Positions 46,621-55,633 of a DNA stretch of 64,000 nucleotides are shown one piece after another; within the stretch, counting starts at the first letter, position 1; the number at the start of each line of letters is the position of its first letter. The DNA is from CAIWHR01 sp963734575 (GTDB lineage Bacteria; Pseudomonadota; Gammaproteobacteria; Burkholderiales; Casimicrobiaceae): contig CAVTHT010000006.1 of the NCBI GenBank assembly GCA_963734575.1, forward strand, positions 62,001 to 126,000, read 5' to 3'. The position numbers were made by a program, and so were the translations under genes. Below the pieces are notes generated by a model that did not search any database, was not told where the DNA came from, and saw only the letters and a list, made by a program, of their open reading frames with translations.

Positions 46621-48095
46621 GCGCGTACTTCGTGGTCAATCAGGTGCGCGACTGGCCGCTGTCGATCCGCGGCGTGGAGATCGTGCCCGCGCGCGCCTAT
46701 CTCACCGAGCCTGCCTATCGCGACGATCCCGCGGCGTGCGTGGTGAACCTGTGCCGCTTCGCGCGCTACCAGGGCCTCGGCTACTACGTGTCGCTGCTTG
46801 CCGAGGCGCGCGGCCACGATCCGATCCCGCGCGTGAAGAACATCCGCGACGTGCAGTCGGACAACATGGTGCGCCTCCTGACCGAGGAGATCGAGGAGCT
46901 GATCGAGCTCTCGCTCGCGACCCTCGCCGCGACGAGCTACGAGCTCATCGTGTATTTCGGCCGCGACATCGGGCTGTGCCACGACCAGCTGTCGCAGCAG
47001 CTCTTCAATCTCATGCAGGTGCCGCTCCTCAAGGTCCGCTTCGAACGGAAGAACGGCACGTGGCGCGTGCAAAGCCTCAATGCGATGGACTTCCGGGAGA
47101 TCCCCGTGGGACACCACGAGTTCATCGCGAGCGCCGCGCACGACTACGTCACCACGTGCGAGCGGCGCCGGCGGCTGCGCGCCGGCCGGCCGATCACCGT
47201 CGCCATCCTGCACGATCCCGCCGACCCCGAGCCGCCGTCGAACGCGCGGGCGCTGGAGCGCTTCGATGCGGCCGCGGTCCGGCTCGGGATGCGCACGCAG
47301 CGCATCACGCGCAGCGACTGGAACCGCCTCGACGAGTTCGACGGGCTGTTCCTGCGCGAGACGACATCGGTGAACCACTACACGTACCGCTTCTCGCGCC
47401 GCGCCGCCGCCGAGGGGCTCGTCGTCATCGACGATCCCGATTCCATCCTTCGCTGCAGCAACAAGGTCTACCTGGCGGAGCTCCTCGCGCGCCACGCCAT
47501 CCCGACCCCGCGCACCCTCATCGTCCATCGTGACAACGTGGATTGCATCGTGCCCACCCTGGGATTGCCCTGCGTGCTGAAGCAGCCCGACAGCGCATTC
47601 TCGCTGGGCGTGGTCAAGGTGGAGAGCGGGGACGAGCTCGCACGCACCGTCGCGGCTTTTCTCGAGAAGTCCGACCTGATTGTCGCGCAGGAGTGGCTCG
47701 TGACAGACTTCGACTGGCGCATCGGTGTGCTCGACCGCCAGCCGCTCTACGCTTGCCGTTACCTCATGGCGCCCGGACACTGGCAGGTGATCAAGCGCGC
47801 CGATTCGAAGGACAAGGAAATGGAAGGCGCCACCATCGCCGTACCCGTGGCGGACGTGCCCGCCGGCGTGCTGGAAGTCGCCGTGAAGGCCGCCAACTTC
47901 ATCGGCGACGGCCTCTACGGCGTGGACCTCAAGGAAGTCGACGGCCGCTGCTACGTCATCGAGGTGAACGACAATCCCAACGTGGACGCCGGCAACGAGG
48001 ACGCCGAGCTCGGCGATGCCATCTACGAGCGCATCATGAGCGTGTTCCGCACGCGCATCCTCGCGCGCCGCGCCGCCGCGCGGCCGGAGCGGTGA
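46617..48095 (+). CDS. RLAN-domain RimK-like ATP-grasp ligase
   Basis: 492 residues from a TTG overlapping the peptidase stop by four bases. Residues ~1-190 fit the RLAN (RimK-like ATP-grasp N-terminal) domain, with PRVKNIRDVQSDNMVRLLTE and VYFGRDIGLCHDQLSQQLFN. Residues ~190-485 are a RimK-type ATP-grasp: FLRETTSVNHYTYRFSR, LPCVLKQPDSAFSLGVVKV (ATP-binding Lys), EWLVTDFDWRIGVLD, and the metal site VIEVNDNPNVDAGNED (447-462). ATP-grasp ligases of this class join a carboxylate to an amine, often glutamate or another amino acid. The acceptor is unknown. Next gene begins two bases after its stop. Confidence 0.88.
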   Translation: MSAYFVVNQVRDWPLSIRGVEIVPARAYLTEPAYRDDPAACVVNLCRFARYQGLGYYVSLLAEARGHDPIPRVKNIRDVQSDNMVRLLTEEIEELIELSLATLAATSYELIVYFGRDIGLCHDQLSQQLFNLMQVPLLKVRFERKNGTWRVQSLNAMDFREIPVGHHEFIASAAHDYVTTCERRRRLRAGRPITVAILHDPADPEPPSNARALERFDAAAVRLGMRTQRITRSDWNRLDEFDGLFLRETTSVNHYTYRFSRRAAAEGLVVIDDPDSILRCSNKVYLAELLARHAIPTPRTLIVHRDNVDCIVPTLGLPCVLKQPDSAFSLGVVKVESGDELARTVAAFLEKSDLIVAQEWLVTDFDWRIGVLDRQPLYACRYLMAPGHWQVIKRADSKDKEMEGATIAVPVADVPAGVLEVAVKAANFIGDGLYGVDLKEVDGRCYVIEVNDNPNVDAGNEDAELGDAIYERIMSVFRTRILARRAAARPER

Positions 48096-48097
48096 CC

Positions 48098-49336
48098 ATG
48101 CACGGCGCACTGCACGCCTTCGGCGGCTACGGCCTCGAGCTCGAGTACATGATCGTCGATCGCGAGACGCTCGCCGTGCGTCCGCTCGCGGAGGCGCTTC
48201 TGGCGCGCCTCGACCCGACGATCGATGCCGCGGGCGCGCGCCTGAGCTGGTCGAACGAGCTCGTGGCACATGTCGTCGAGCTCAAGAACGACCAGCCCTG
48301 TGCCACGCTGGAGCCGCTGGTGGGTGGCTTCGAGGCCGAGATCGCACGCGCGACGCGCTGCCTCGCCGAGGACGGCGCGCGCCTGATGCCCACCGCGATG
48401 CATCCCTGGATGGACCCCGCGGCGGAGACGCACGTCTGGCCGCACGATCCGGCGGGGATCTACGCGACGTATGCCCGCATCTTCGATTGCCGGACGCACG
48501 GCTGGGCCAACGTGCAGGCCATGCATCTCAACATGCCGTTCGCCAACGACCGCGAGTTCGGCCGGTTGCACGCCGCCATCCGGCTCGTGCTGCCGATCCT
48601 GCCCGCGCTTGCCGCGAGCTCGCCGTTCTGCGAGGCCAAGCGCGCGCGCAGCCTGGACCAGCGCATGGTCGCGTATCGCACCAATGCCGCACCGCTCGAG
48701 ACCATCACGGGATTGGTGATCCCCGAGCCGGTGGATACCCGCGCCGACTACGAGATGCGCATCCTCAAGCCCATGTACGACGAGATCGCGCCGCAGGATC
48801 CCGAGGGCGTGCTGCAGCACGAATGGCTCAACTCGCGCGGCGCCATCGCCCGCTTCGACCGGCACGCGATCGAGATTCGCGTGCTCGACGTGCAGGAATG
48901 CCCGCTCGCGGACCTCGCCATCGCCGCGGCCGTCACTTCCGTGGTACGGGCCGTGTGGGAGCGCGAGGCCCGCCTGCCGCAGGCGCGCAATACGCTCGAC
49001 ACTCCGGTGCTCGCCGCCGTGCTCGATGCCTGCGTGCGCGACGGCGACCGCGCGGCGATCGCCGATCCGTCGTACCTCTCGATGCTGGGCTATCCCGGCC
49101 GGCCGTGCACTGCCGGCGAGCTCTGGGCCCATCTGGTGATGGATTGCCCGCCGGATGCGCCGGTGCATACGCCCGCCTTCCGCGATGCACTCGACGTGAT
49201 CCTCGAGGAAGGACCGCTCGCCCGGCGCATCGTGCACGCGGTGGGCACGAACGTCACCATGCCCGCATTGCGCGACGTCTATCGCGAGCTTTGCGACTGC
49301 CTCCAGGCCGGGAGACTGTTCTCGCGCGGTGCTTGA
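48098..49336 (+). CDS. Carboxylate-amine ligase, GCS2 (glutamate-cysteine ligase type 2-like) family
   Basis: 412 residues. The family core is clear: FGGYGLELEYMIVD (Glu14 and Glu16 in the metal site), ANVQAMHLNMPFANDREF, SSPFCEAKRARSLDQRMVAY and HAIEIRVLDVQECPLADLAI (the late metal-binding Glu/Arg strand). It is a distant member of the YbdK/GCS2 group that forms amide bonds on the gamma- or alpha-carboxyl of amino acids using ATP. It starts two bases after the RLAN ligase, so the three genes form one translation-linked operon. The product is not predictable from sequence. Confidence 0.87.
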   Translation: MHGALHAFGGYGLELEYMIVDRETLAVRPLAEALLARLDPTIDAAGARLSWSNELVAHVVELKNDQPCATLEPLVGGFEAEIARATRCLAEDGARLMPTAMHPWMDPAAETHVWPHDPAGIYATYARIFDCRTHGWANVQAMHLNMPFANDREFGRLHAAIRLVLPILPALAASSPFCEAKRARSLDQRMVAYRTNAAPLETITGLVIPEPVDTRADYEMRILKPMYDEIAPQDPEGVLQHEWLNSRGAIARFDRHAIEIRVLDVQECPLADLAIAAAVTSVVRAVWEREARLPQARNTLDTPVLAAVLDACVRDGDRAAIADPSYLSMLGYPGRPCTAGELWAHLVMDCPPDAPVHTPAFRDALDVILEEGPLARRIVHAVGTNVTMPALRDVYRELCDCLQAGRLFSRGA

Positions 49337-49426
49337 GGTCAGGGTCCGTTGGGCCTAGTCTGACGCGCCGTCACGCGCTGGCGCACAAGAGTGCCGCGCG
49401 TCGCGGGCCACATCCCGTCCTCAGCC

Positions 49427-50371
49427 GTGCATGCCCTCCCTCAACTCGTCTCGCTCACCGCGCCGCTCTTCCTGCTGGTGCTCATCGGCTACGGCCTCAC
49501 CCGCTGGGGCCACTGGCCGCAGGCGGTGTCCGACGGCCTGACCCGGTTCGTCTTCTCCGTCGCGGTGCCGACGCTGCTCTTCCGGCTCATGAGCGACTTC
49601 TCGCGCCTGCCGCCGGTCGATGCGCGACTGCTCATCGCGTTCTTCGGCAGTTGCCTGCTGGTGTTCCTGCTGGGCCGGCTGGTCGGGCGGACGGTGTATG
49701 CGATGGACGGCGTGCAGCAGTCCGTGTTCGCCGTCGCCGGCATCTTCGGCAACAACGTGCTGCTGGGGGTGCCGCTGGCGAAGGTCACGCTGGGCGAGGC
49801 GTCGCTGCCCGCCGTGTCGCTCGTGGTCGTGTTCAATTCACTGCTGCTGTGGACGCTCGTCACGGTGTCGGTGGAATGGGCACGCCATCGCGCGCCCTCG
49901 GCGCGCGCTCTGCTGCGCACGGCCGGCAGCGTGCTCGCCAATCCGGTCGTCGCGAGCATCCTCGCGGGCACGGCGTTCGGCATGACGCGCCTTCCCCTGC
50001 CCACGACCATCGACCGCACGCTCGAGCTCGTGAGCCAGGCCGCCGTGCCGCTGTCGCTCATCGCGCTCGGCATGGGCCTCGCCGAATTCGGCCTGCGCGC
50101 GGGCGCGCGCATCGGCGTCGCGATCTGCGCGCTGAAGCTCCTCGTGCAGCCGCTCGTGGTCTTCGTGCTTGCGCGGCTCCTGCATCTGCCGCCGCTCGAG
50201 ACACAGGCCGTGGTGATGCTCGCGTCGCTGCCCGTCGGTGCGAACGTCTACCTCATGTCGCGCGAGTTCGACACGCTCGGCGGGCCGGTGGCACTGTCGC
50301 TCGTGCTGTCCACGGCGCTCGCCGCGCTCACCACGCCGGCGATCCTGGCGCTGACGGCGAGCGTGCGCTGA
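49427..50371 (+). CDS. AEC (auxin efflux carrier) family transporter
   Basis: 314 residues from a GTG at 49427; a GTG at 49391 is also in frame. About ten helices: APLFLLVLIGYGLTRWGHWP, FAVAGIFGNNVLLGVPLAKV (the broken helix with the NN pair typical of AEC carriers), LANPVVASILAGTAFGM and MLASLPVGANVYLMSREFD. AEC proteins are secondary carriers of organic acids and related anions such as malate. It lies 90 bases behind the amidoligase trio on the same strand, so it could export or import the product or a precursor (inference). Confidence 0.87.
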   Translation: MHALPQLVSLTAPLFLLVLIGYGLTRWGHWPQAVSDGLTRFVFSVAVPTLLFRLMSDFSRLPPVDARLLIAFFGSCLLVFLLGRLVGRTVYAMDGVQQSVFAVAGIFGNNVLLGVPLAKVTLGEASLPAVSLVVVFNSLLLWTLVTVSVEWARHRAPSARALLRTAGSVLANPVVASILAGTAFGMTRLPLPTTIDRTLELVSQAAVPLSLIALGMGLAEFGLRAGARIGVAICALKLLVQPLVVFVLARLLHLPPLETQAVVMLASLPVGANVYLMSREFDTLGGPVALSLVLSTALAALTTPAILALTASVR

Positions 50372-50396
50372 TGTCGCGGAACGGAAGTGCGTTGTA

Positions 50397-51333
50397 CTAA
50401 TCGCCCAGATGCTGGAAGAGCACCGTCGAGAGATAGCGCTCGCCGAACGAGGGAATGATCACGACGACGAGCTTGCCCTGGTTCGCCGCGCGCCGCGCCA
50501 CCTGCAGCGCGGCCCACACGGCGGCGCCCGAGGAGATGCCGACCAGCAGGCCCTCCTCCGTCGCCATGCGTCGCGCGCAATCGATGGCGTCGTCGTTCTT
50601 CACGCGCACCACCTCGTCGTAGATCTTCGTATCGAGCACCGCGGGAACGAAGCCCGCGCCGATGCCCTGGATCGGATGCGGGCCCTTCTGCCCGCCCGAC
50701 AGCACGGGCGAGGCATCGGGCTCGACGGCGATCATGCGCACGTCCGGCTTGCGCGACTTCAGCACCTGCCCGACGCCGGTGATGGTGCCGCCCGTGCCGA
50801 TGCCGGACACGACGATGTCGACCTTGCCGTCGGTGTCGCGCCAGATCTCCTCCGCCGTGGTGCGGCGATGGATCTCGGGGTTCGCCGGATTCTCGAACTG
50901 CTGCGGAATGAAGTAGCGCGGATCGGAGGCCGCGAGCTCCTCGCGCCTTGTTGATCGATCCCGTGATGCCGTCGGGCCCCGGCGTGAGGATGAGCTCGGC
51001 CCCATAGGCGCGCAGCAGCAGGCGCCGCTCGCGGCTCATGGTCTCCGGCATCACGAACGCGCACTTGATGCCGCGCGCCGCGCACACCATCGCGAGACCG
51101 ATCCCGGTGTTGCCGCGACGTGGGCTCGAGCACGATGGTGTCGGCGCGAATCTTCCCCGCAGCCTGCGCGGCGTCGATCATCGAGACGCGCGATGCGGTC
51201 CTTGACGCTGTGCGCCGGGTTGTAGAACTCGAGCTTGGCGACGACCGTGGCCGCGCGTGCCCGCGCTGATGCGGTTGAGCCGCACGAGCGGCGTGTTGCC
51301 GATCAGCTGGGTGACATCGTTCGCAATCCGCAC
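50397..51333 (-). pseudogene. cysK: Cysteine synthase (O-acetylserine sulfhydrylase), four frameshifts
   Basis: Pieces in order: NDVTQLIGNTPLVRLNRISA, EFYNPAHSVKDRI (the PLP-lysine region), SMIDAAQAAGKIRADTIVLE, GIGLAMVCAARGIKCAFVMP, PETMSRERRLLLRAYGAELI, then an intact C-terminal two-thirds with DIVVSGIGTGGTITGVGQVL and GISSGAAVWAALQ. Breaks lie at 51251-51258, 51187-51192, 51113-51119 and 50941-50946. In each, deletion of one C from CGCG (coding strand) restores the family sequence, for instance EPTSGNTG. The GTG start at 51333 follows GAGG. It would make cysteine from O-acetylserine and sulfide. A cysK/cysM-type distinction is not possible here. Four identical errors in an essential-type gene suggest sequence artefact. 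Confidence 0.87.
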
Positions 51334-51559
51334 GGCAACCTCCCCGGTCTGGAAAGCGAAAGTATAACGACTGCCGTGGCGCCGCCCGGATGGCGGGGGC
51401 GGATGCACGTTTCGCGCGAAGCTGCGACGCCAGGCGCCGCTCCCGCCGGGCGTGCTGCCCGGCGGGAGCACCAGCGGCAGTCCGCGGGCCATCCCTGACT
51501 CGCGGTCCCCTCGGGGCGCGCCGCTCCTGCCGCTGCGGCGGTCGCGCCGCTGAATGCCC

Positions 51560-52021
51560 TCAGCGCGAGCGTTCCTGCGGTGTGCCGGCGTTGTCGACGC
51601 TCACGCCGTGCACGTGCACGAGCGCTCCGCCCAGCCAGCCCGACACGCCGAGCATGGCGATGGCGAGCACCGATACCGCGAGCGCGCGGCCACCGCTCTC
51701 GGTGGGATGGTTGATCCGCAGCCACACGTTCCAGACGTACAGCGCGACGATCAGCAGGTTGAGCACCATGTGGGCGAGCGCGATGCGCCGATGCCCGGGG
51801 TCGCGCAGCGACAGGAGGTCGATGAGCCCCGGAATGGCCGCGAGCAGGGCGCCGACGATCCCGCCCAGGATCGTGTACAGCGCCAGCAGGAACCACGTGT
51901 CGGGATGCGGGCTGCGCAGTCCGATGAGATCGCATACGAGCGAGAACACCCAGAGCCCGATCGGGATCGTGACGAGCATGGGATGGATCGGGTGCTTGCG
52001 GATGCTGGCAGGTGTGCGCAT
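51560..52021 (-). CDS. DUF2231 family membrane protein
   Basis: 153 residues from the ATG at 52021. It begins MRTPASIRKHPIHPMLVTIP, the HPIHPMLV being the DUF2231 mark. Four helices follow (IGLWVFSLVCDLIGL, LALYTILGGIVGALLAAIPG, LAHMVLNLLIVALYVWNVWL, LAVSVLAIAMLGVSGWLGG). Conserved histidines in helices 1 and 4 (ALVHVHGV) suggest a metal or heme, as in related cytochrome-like proteins, but that is inference. Divergent from the SET gene. Confidence 0.87.
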   Translation of the reverse strand: MRTPASIRKHPIHPMLVTIPIGLWVFSLVCDLIGLRSPHPDTWFLLALYTILGGIVGALLAAIPGLIDLLSLRDPGHRRIALAHMVLNLLIVALYVWNVWLRINHPTESGGRALAVSVLAIAMLGVSGWLGGALVHVHGVSVDNAGTPQERSR

Positions 52022-52255
52022 GGCTTCGTTCTCGCGTGAATGGTCGTGCGGCTTCGCTCGCAGCGCAGCATGTTCCATGCCGAGCATTCTTTCGCCCCGA
52101 CGCGCGGCGGCGCGCGAAGGCCGATGCGTGTACCGCCGCGACTTGCACGGCAATTATTACAACGGCGTAAAACGGTGCACCCGGCGCGGCGCCGCGACCG
52201 CGTGCATTAGAATGCCCGTTTTTTCGTCCACGCTGCAACGCTCACCAGAGGCCCG

Positions 52256-52732
52256 ATGGCAACGCCCAAGACCAAGCCGTACGTCGTCCGCAACTCTCCC
52301 ATCCATGGCCGCGGCGTGTTCGCCAAGCGCACGATCCGCAAGGGAGAGGAGATCGTCGAATACCGCGGCCAGCGCACGAGCTGGGAGATCGGCAGCGAGC
52401 GCCAGGGGCTGGATCCCGACGATCCGTATCACACCTTCCTGTTCGAGCTCGACGACGGCAGCGTGATCGACGCCAGCGTGCGCGGCAATGCCGCACGCTG
52501 GATCAATCACTCGTGCGACCCGAACTGCGAGGCGCTCGAGGATGACGACGGGCGCGTGTTCATCCACGCCCGGCGCACGATCCGCGCGGGCGACGAGCTC
52601 GCGTACGACTACCGGCTGCACATCGACGGGCGCATCACCAAGGCGATGCGCGCGGCCTACGCGTGCCGGTGTGGCACGCGCAAATGCCGCGGGTCGCTCC
52701 TCGACCTGAAGAAGCCGGCGAAGGCCCGCTGA
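52256..52732 (+). CDS. SET-domain protein methyltransferase
   Basis: 158 residues, a stand-alone SET domain. Residues 12-40 (RNSPIHGRGVFAKRTIRKGE) start the fold. RWINHSCDPNCE (81-92) and ELAYDY (114-119) form the pseudoknot and SAM/lysine pocket. The post-SET zinc site is present as CRCG and KCRG (Cys137, 139, 144) with Cys91 as the likely fourth ligand. It should methylate lysine on a protein with SAM. The target is unknown; bacteria lack nucleosomes, so a DNA-binding or ribosomal protein is possible. A standing promoter region with GCCCGTTTTTTCG lies upstream. Confidence 0.9.
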   Translation: MATPKTKPYVVRNSPIHGRGVFAKRTIRKGEEIVEYRGQRTSWEIGSERQGLDPDDPYHTFLFELDDGSVIDASVRGNAARWINHSCDPNCEALEDDDGRVFIHARRTIRAGDELAYDYRLHIDGRITKAMRAAYACRCGTRKCRGSLLDLKKPAKAR

Positions 52733-52769
52733 CGCGCGGGCCGCGCCTGCGGCCGTCCGGCAGGACCGC

Positions 52770-53126
52770 TCAGACGTCGGCGCGCGACACGCATGCGCGC
52801 GCAAAGCGGCGCGCGTGCGCCTCGGGCGAGGACGGCCGGTCGAACACCTCGCGCGCGGCGTTGAGCAGGAACTGCTCGTCCTGCTCCGTCTCCGCGAACC
52901 ATCGCATCTCGGGCGGAAACTCCCGGATGACCTCGAGATCGGCTTCCACGTGCGCGAGGAATTCGGCGCGCGTCATGCCCTCGTCGCGGGCCCGCGCCGC
53001 ATTGCCGATGAACTGCGCGGCCTGTGCGCATTCCTCCGGGTCCGTGGCGGCGGCATCGGCCGCGAAGAGCGTGGCGCCGGCGAACAGCAGCACCAGGAGC
53101 GTCGGCATGTGTCTGACAGTCTTCAT
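52770..53126 (-). CDS. Small exported helical protein of unknown function
   Basis: 118 residues. Signal peptide (to about residue 27, FAADAAA) followed by a mainly helical body: DPEECAQAAQFIGNAARARD, EFLAHVEADLEVIREFPPEM and a C-terminal part with RRFARACVSRADV. Two cysteines near the ends could pair. Periplasmic by signal. Divergent from otsA across about 240 bases. I recognise no family. Confidence 0.68.
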   Translation of the reverse strand: MKTVRHMPTLLVLLFAGATLFAADAAATDPEECAQAAQFIGNAARARDEGMTRAEFLAHVEADLEVIREFPPEMRWFAETEQDEQFLLNAAREVFDRPSSPEAHARRFARACVSRADV

Positions 53127-53365
53127 TTCTCCTCTCCTGCAACGCGCGTCGGCCGGGGCCGGACAGGCAACTTCGCGAGTGACGCGCGCATCGCGTCGTC
53201 ACGAGTTTTGGTGCAAGCTACATGCCACGCCGCCGCTGCCGTGGAACCGGCGCACACTGGCCGGGTCGAAGGCGCAAAGGGAGGGCGCAGCCAGGTCCGC
53301 GCTCGTGCACCGCACCATCGGCAAGGCCGCGAAGAGCCCCGCCACGACGCCATCGTGATCGCATC

Positions 53366-55633
53366 ATGATCAATCGCCTGCGCGCCATCAGCCTGTCGCT
53401 TCGCTTCATCGCGCCACTGACCCTGGTGCTGGCGCTGCTCGGCTATGCGCTCGTGCCGCTCGTGGACAACCTCACGCTGCGCTGGTGGACCAACGACCTC
53501 GACATGCGGGCGCGCCTCATCGCGAACACGATGCAGGACCAGCTCGGCGAGATGATCGCGCAGGAAAGCCCGACGCGGATCAACAGCCTCTTCAATCGCG
53601 CGCTGCAGGACGAGCGGCTGTACGCGATCGGCTTCTGCTCGACGGCCGGCGAGCTCCAGTACGCGACCGCGACATTTCCCGCGGGCATGGGCTGCACGCG
53701 CCCGACTGCGCCCGATGGCCTGCCGCATGCCGCCGTCCGCCTGCCCCACGGCCTCGTGCACGTATCGCAGCAGCCTGTCGTGGTCGGCGATCACGCCATC
53801 GGCACGCTCACGCTCGTGCACGACATGAGCTTCGTGGAACGGCGCAGCGCCGACACGCGCCGCTACCTGATCGTGTTCTTCGTCGTGCTCGGCATCGTGA
53901 TCTCCCTGGTGACCGTGCTGATCGCACAGATGAGCTGGCGCGGCTGGGTGGCTGGCATGCGCGCCATGCTGCGTGGCGAAGGGATCCTGCATCCGTTCGG
54001 CCCGCGCGGCGATCCCGACATCCAGCCGCTGGTGAGCGACCTGCGCGCCCTGCTGCATCAGGTGGACACCGCGCGCCGACCGCGCCCCCAGGAAGGGGCA
54101 TGGAGCCCCGAGTCGCTGCGCGGCGTGCTGCGCGAGCATTTCCGCGGCGACGAGATCCTGCTGCTGTCCAATCGCGAGCCGTATATCCACGTGCGCGAGG
54201 AAAGCGGCAACATCGCCGTGCGTCGCCCCGCCAGCGGGCTCGTCACGGCGATGGAACCGATTATGCGTGCGTGCTCCGGCACCTGGGTCGCGCATGGCAG
54301 CGGCAACGCCGACCGCGAGGTCGTGGATCGCAAGGACCATATCCCGGTGCCGCCGGACCATCCGAGCTATACGCTGCGCCGCGTGTGGCTCTCCGAGGAG
54401 GAGGAGCAGGGCTACTACTACGGCTTCGCCAACGAGGGCCTGTGGCCGCTGTGTCACTTCGCGCACGTGCGGCCGGTGTTCCGCTCGAGCGACTGGACGC
54501 AGTACGCGCGCGTCAACCGCCGCTTCGCCGAGGCGGTATGCGCCGAGGCGCGCACCGAGGATCCGGTGGTGCTGATCCAGGACTACCACTTCGCCCTCGC
54601 GCCGCGCCTCATCGCCGAGCAGTTGCCGAAGGCCACCATCATCACGTTCTGGCACATCCCCTGGCCCAATGCCGAGTCGTTCGGCATCTGTCCCTGGCGC
54701 GACGAGATCCTGAACGGCATGCTCGGCAGCTCGATCCTCGGCTTCCATACGCGCTTCCACCGCCAGAATTTCCTCGAGACCGTGGACCGCTACCTCGAGA
54801 CGCGCATCGAGCACGAGTCGTCCACGATCTCGTATCGCGGCAATCTCACCCGCGTCGAGCACTACCCCATCTCCGTGCAGTGGCCGCCGGAGTGGGAATC
54901 GAGCCAGCTCGGCATCGACGCGTGTCGCGCCAAGGTGTACCGCCAGGAAGGGCTGCGCACCGACATGCGCCTGGGCGTCGGCGTCGATCGCATGGATTAC
55001 ACGAAGGGCATCATCGAGCGCTTCGTCGCCATCGAGCGCCTGCTCGAGCTCCATCCCGAGCTCGTCGGCCGGTTCGTGTTCGTGCAGATCGCGGCGCCGA
55101 CGCGCTCGTCGCTCGACGAGTATCGCCATTTCGACGAGCGCGTACGCTCGCTCGCCGGACGCATCAACGGCCGCTTCGGACGCCACGGTTACGCGCCCAT
55201 CCACCTCAAGACGACGCATCACGACCCGGAGGTGATCAACGAGTACTACCGCGCCGCCGACGTGTGCGTGGTCACGAGCCTGCACGATGGCATGAACCTC
55301 GTCGCCAAGGAATACATCGCGTCCCGCGACGACGAGCACGGCGTGCTCGTGCTGTCGCAGTTCACGGGTGCGGCGCGCGAGCTGCACGACGCCCTGCTCG
55401 TCAACCCGTACCACGCGGAGCAGTGTGCGCAGGCGCTGCATCGCGCGCTGACCATGCCGCCCGACGAGCAGCGCGTGCGGATGCACAGCATGCGCAGGCT
55501 CGTCGCCGAGTTCAACATCTACTGGTGGGCGGGCGCGATGCTGCTCGATGCCGCGCGCGTGCGACAGCGGCAGCGGGTGACCGAGCGCATCGACGCCCAC
55601 CGCGGTGGCATCAGCTCGGTGCGCACCTCATGA
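53366..55633 (+). CDS. otsA: Trehalose-6-phosphate synthase fused to an N-terminal membrane sensor-like module
   Basis: 755 residues, far longer than the ~470 of a plain OtsA. Residues 12-32 and 166-188 are membrane helices enclosing a ~130-residue periplasmic loop, and a short HAMP-like linker follows (~189-235). The GT20 domain starts near 262 (EILLLSNREPYIHVREESGN) with GLVTAMEPIM, QDYHFALAPRLIAEQLPKA, FWHIPWPNAESFGICPWRDE, GVGVDRMDYTKGIIERFVAI and TSLHDGMNLVAKEYIASRDD. It joins UDP-glucose to glucose-6-phosphate. The start ATG at 53366 gives a proper first helix. Its stop overlaps otsB (ATGA). The membrane module suggests external or envelope signals tune trehalose synthesis (inference). 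Confidence 0.92.
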   Translation: MINRLRAISLSLRFIAPLTLVLALLGYALVPLVDNLTLRWWTNDLDMRARLIANTMQDQLGEMIAQESPTRINSLFNRALQDERLYAIGFCSTAGELQYATATFPAGMGCTRPTAPDGLPHAAVRLPHGLVHVSQQPVVVGDHAIGTLTLVHDMSFVERRSADTRRYLIVFFVVLGIVISLVTVLIAQMSWRGWVAGMRAMLRGEGILHPFGPRGDPDIQPLVSDLRALLHQVDTARRPRPQEGAWSPESLRGVLREHFRGDEILLLSNREPYIHVREESGNIAVRRPASGLVTAMEPIMRACSGTWVAHGSGNADREVVDRKDHIPVPPDHPSYTLRRVWLSEEEEQGYYYGFANEGLWPLCHFAHVRPVFRSSDWTQYARVNRRFAEAVCAEARTEDPVVLIQDYHFALAPRLIAEQLPKATIITFWHIPWPNAESFGICPWRDEILNGMLGSSILGFHTRFHRQNFLETVDRYLETRIEHESSTISYRGNLTRVEHYPISVQWPPEWESSQLGIDACRAKVYRQEGLRTDMRLGVGVDRMDYTKGIIERFVAIERLLELHPELVGRFVFVQIAAPTRSSLDEYRHFDERVRSLAGRINGRFGRHGYAPIHLKTTHHDPEVINEYYRAADVCVVTSLHDGMNLVAKEYIASRDDEHGVLVLSQFTGAARELHDALLVNPYHAEQCAQALHRALTMPPDEQRVRMHSMRRLVAEFNIYWWAGAMLLDAARVRQRQRVTERIDAHRGGISSVRTS

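Noticed and set aside
50397..51333. Programmed frameshifting in cysteine synthase
   Set aside because: Four breaks in one gene, with no slippery heptamers and a common one-base insertion pattern; error or decay is far simpler.
53123..55600. 825-codon minus-strand open frame opposite otsA
   Set aside because: It mirrors the codon structure of otsA in GC-rich DNA and has no family resemblance; otsA is full length with all motifs.
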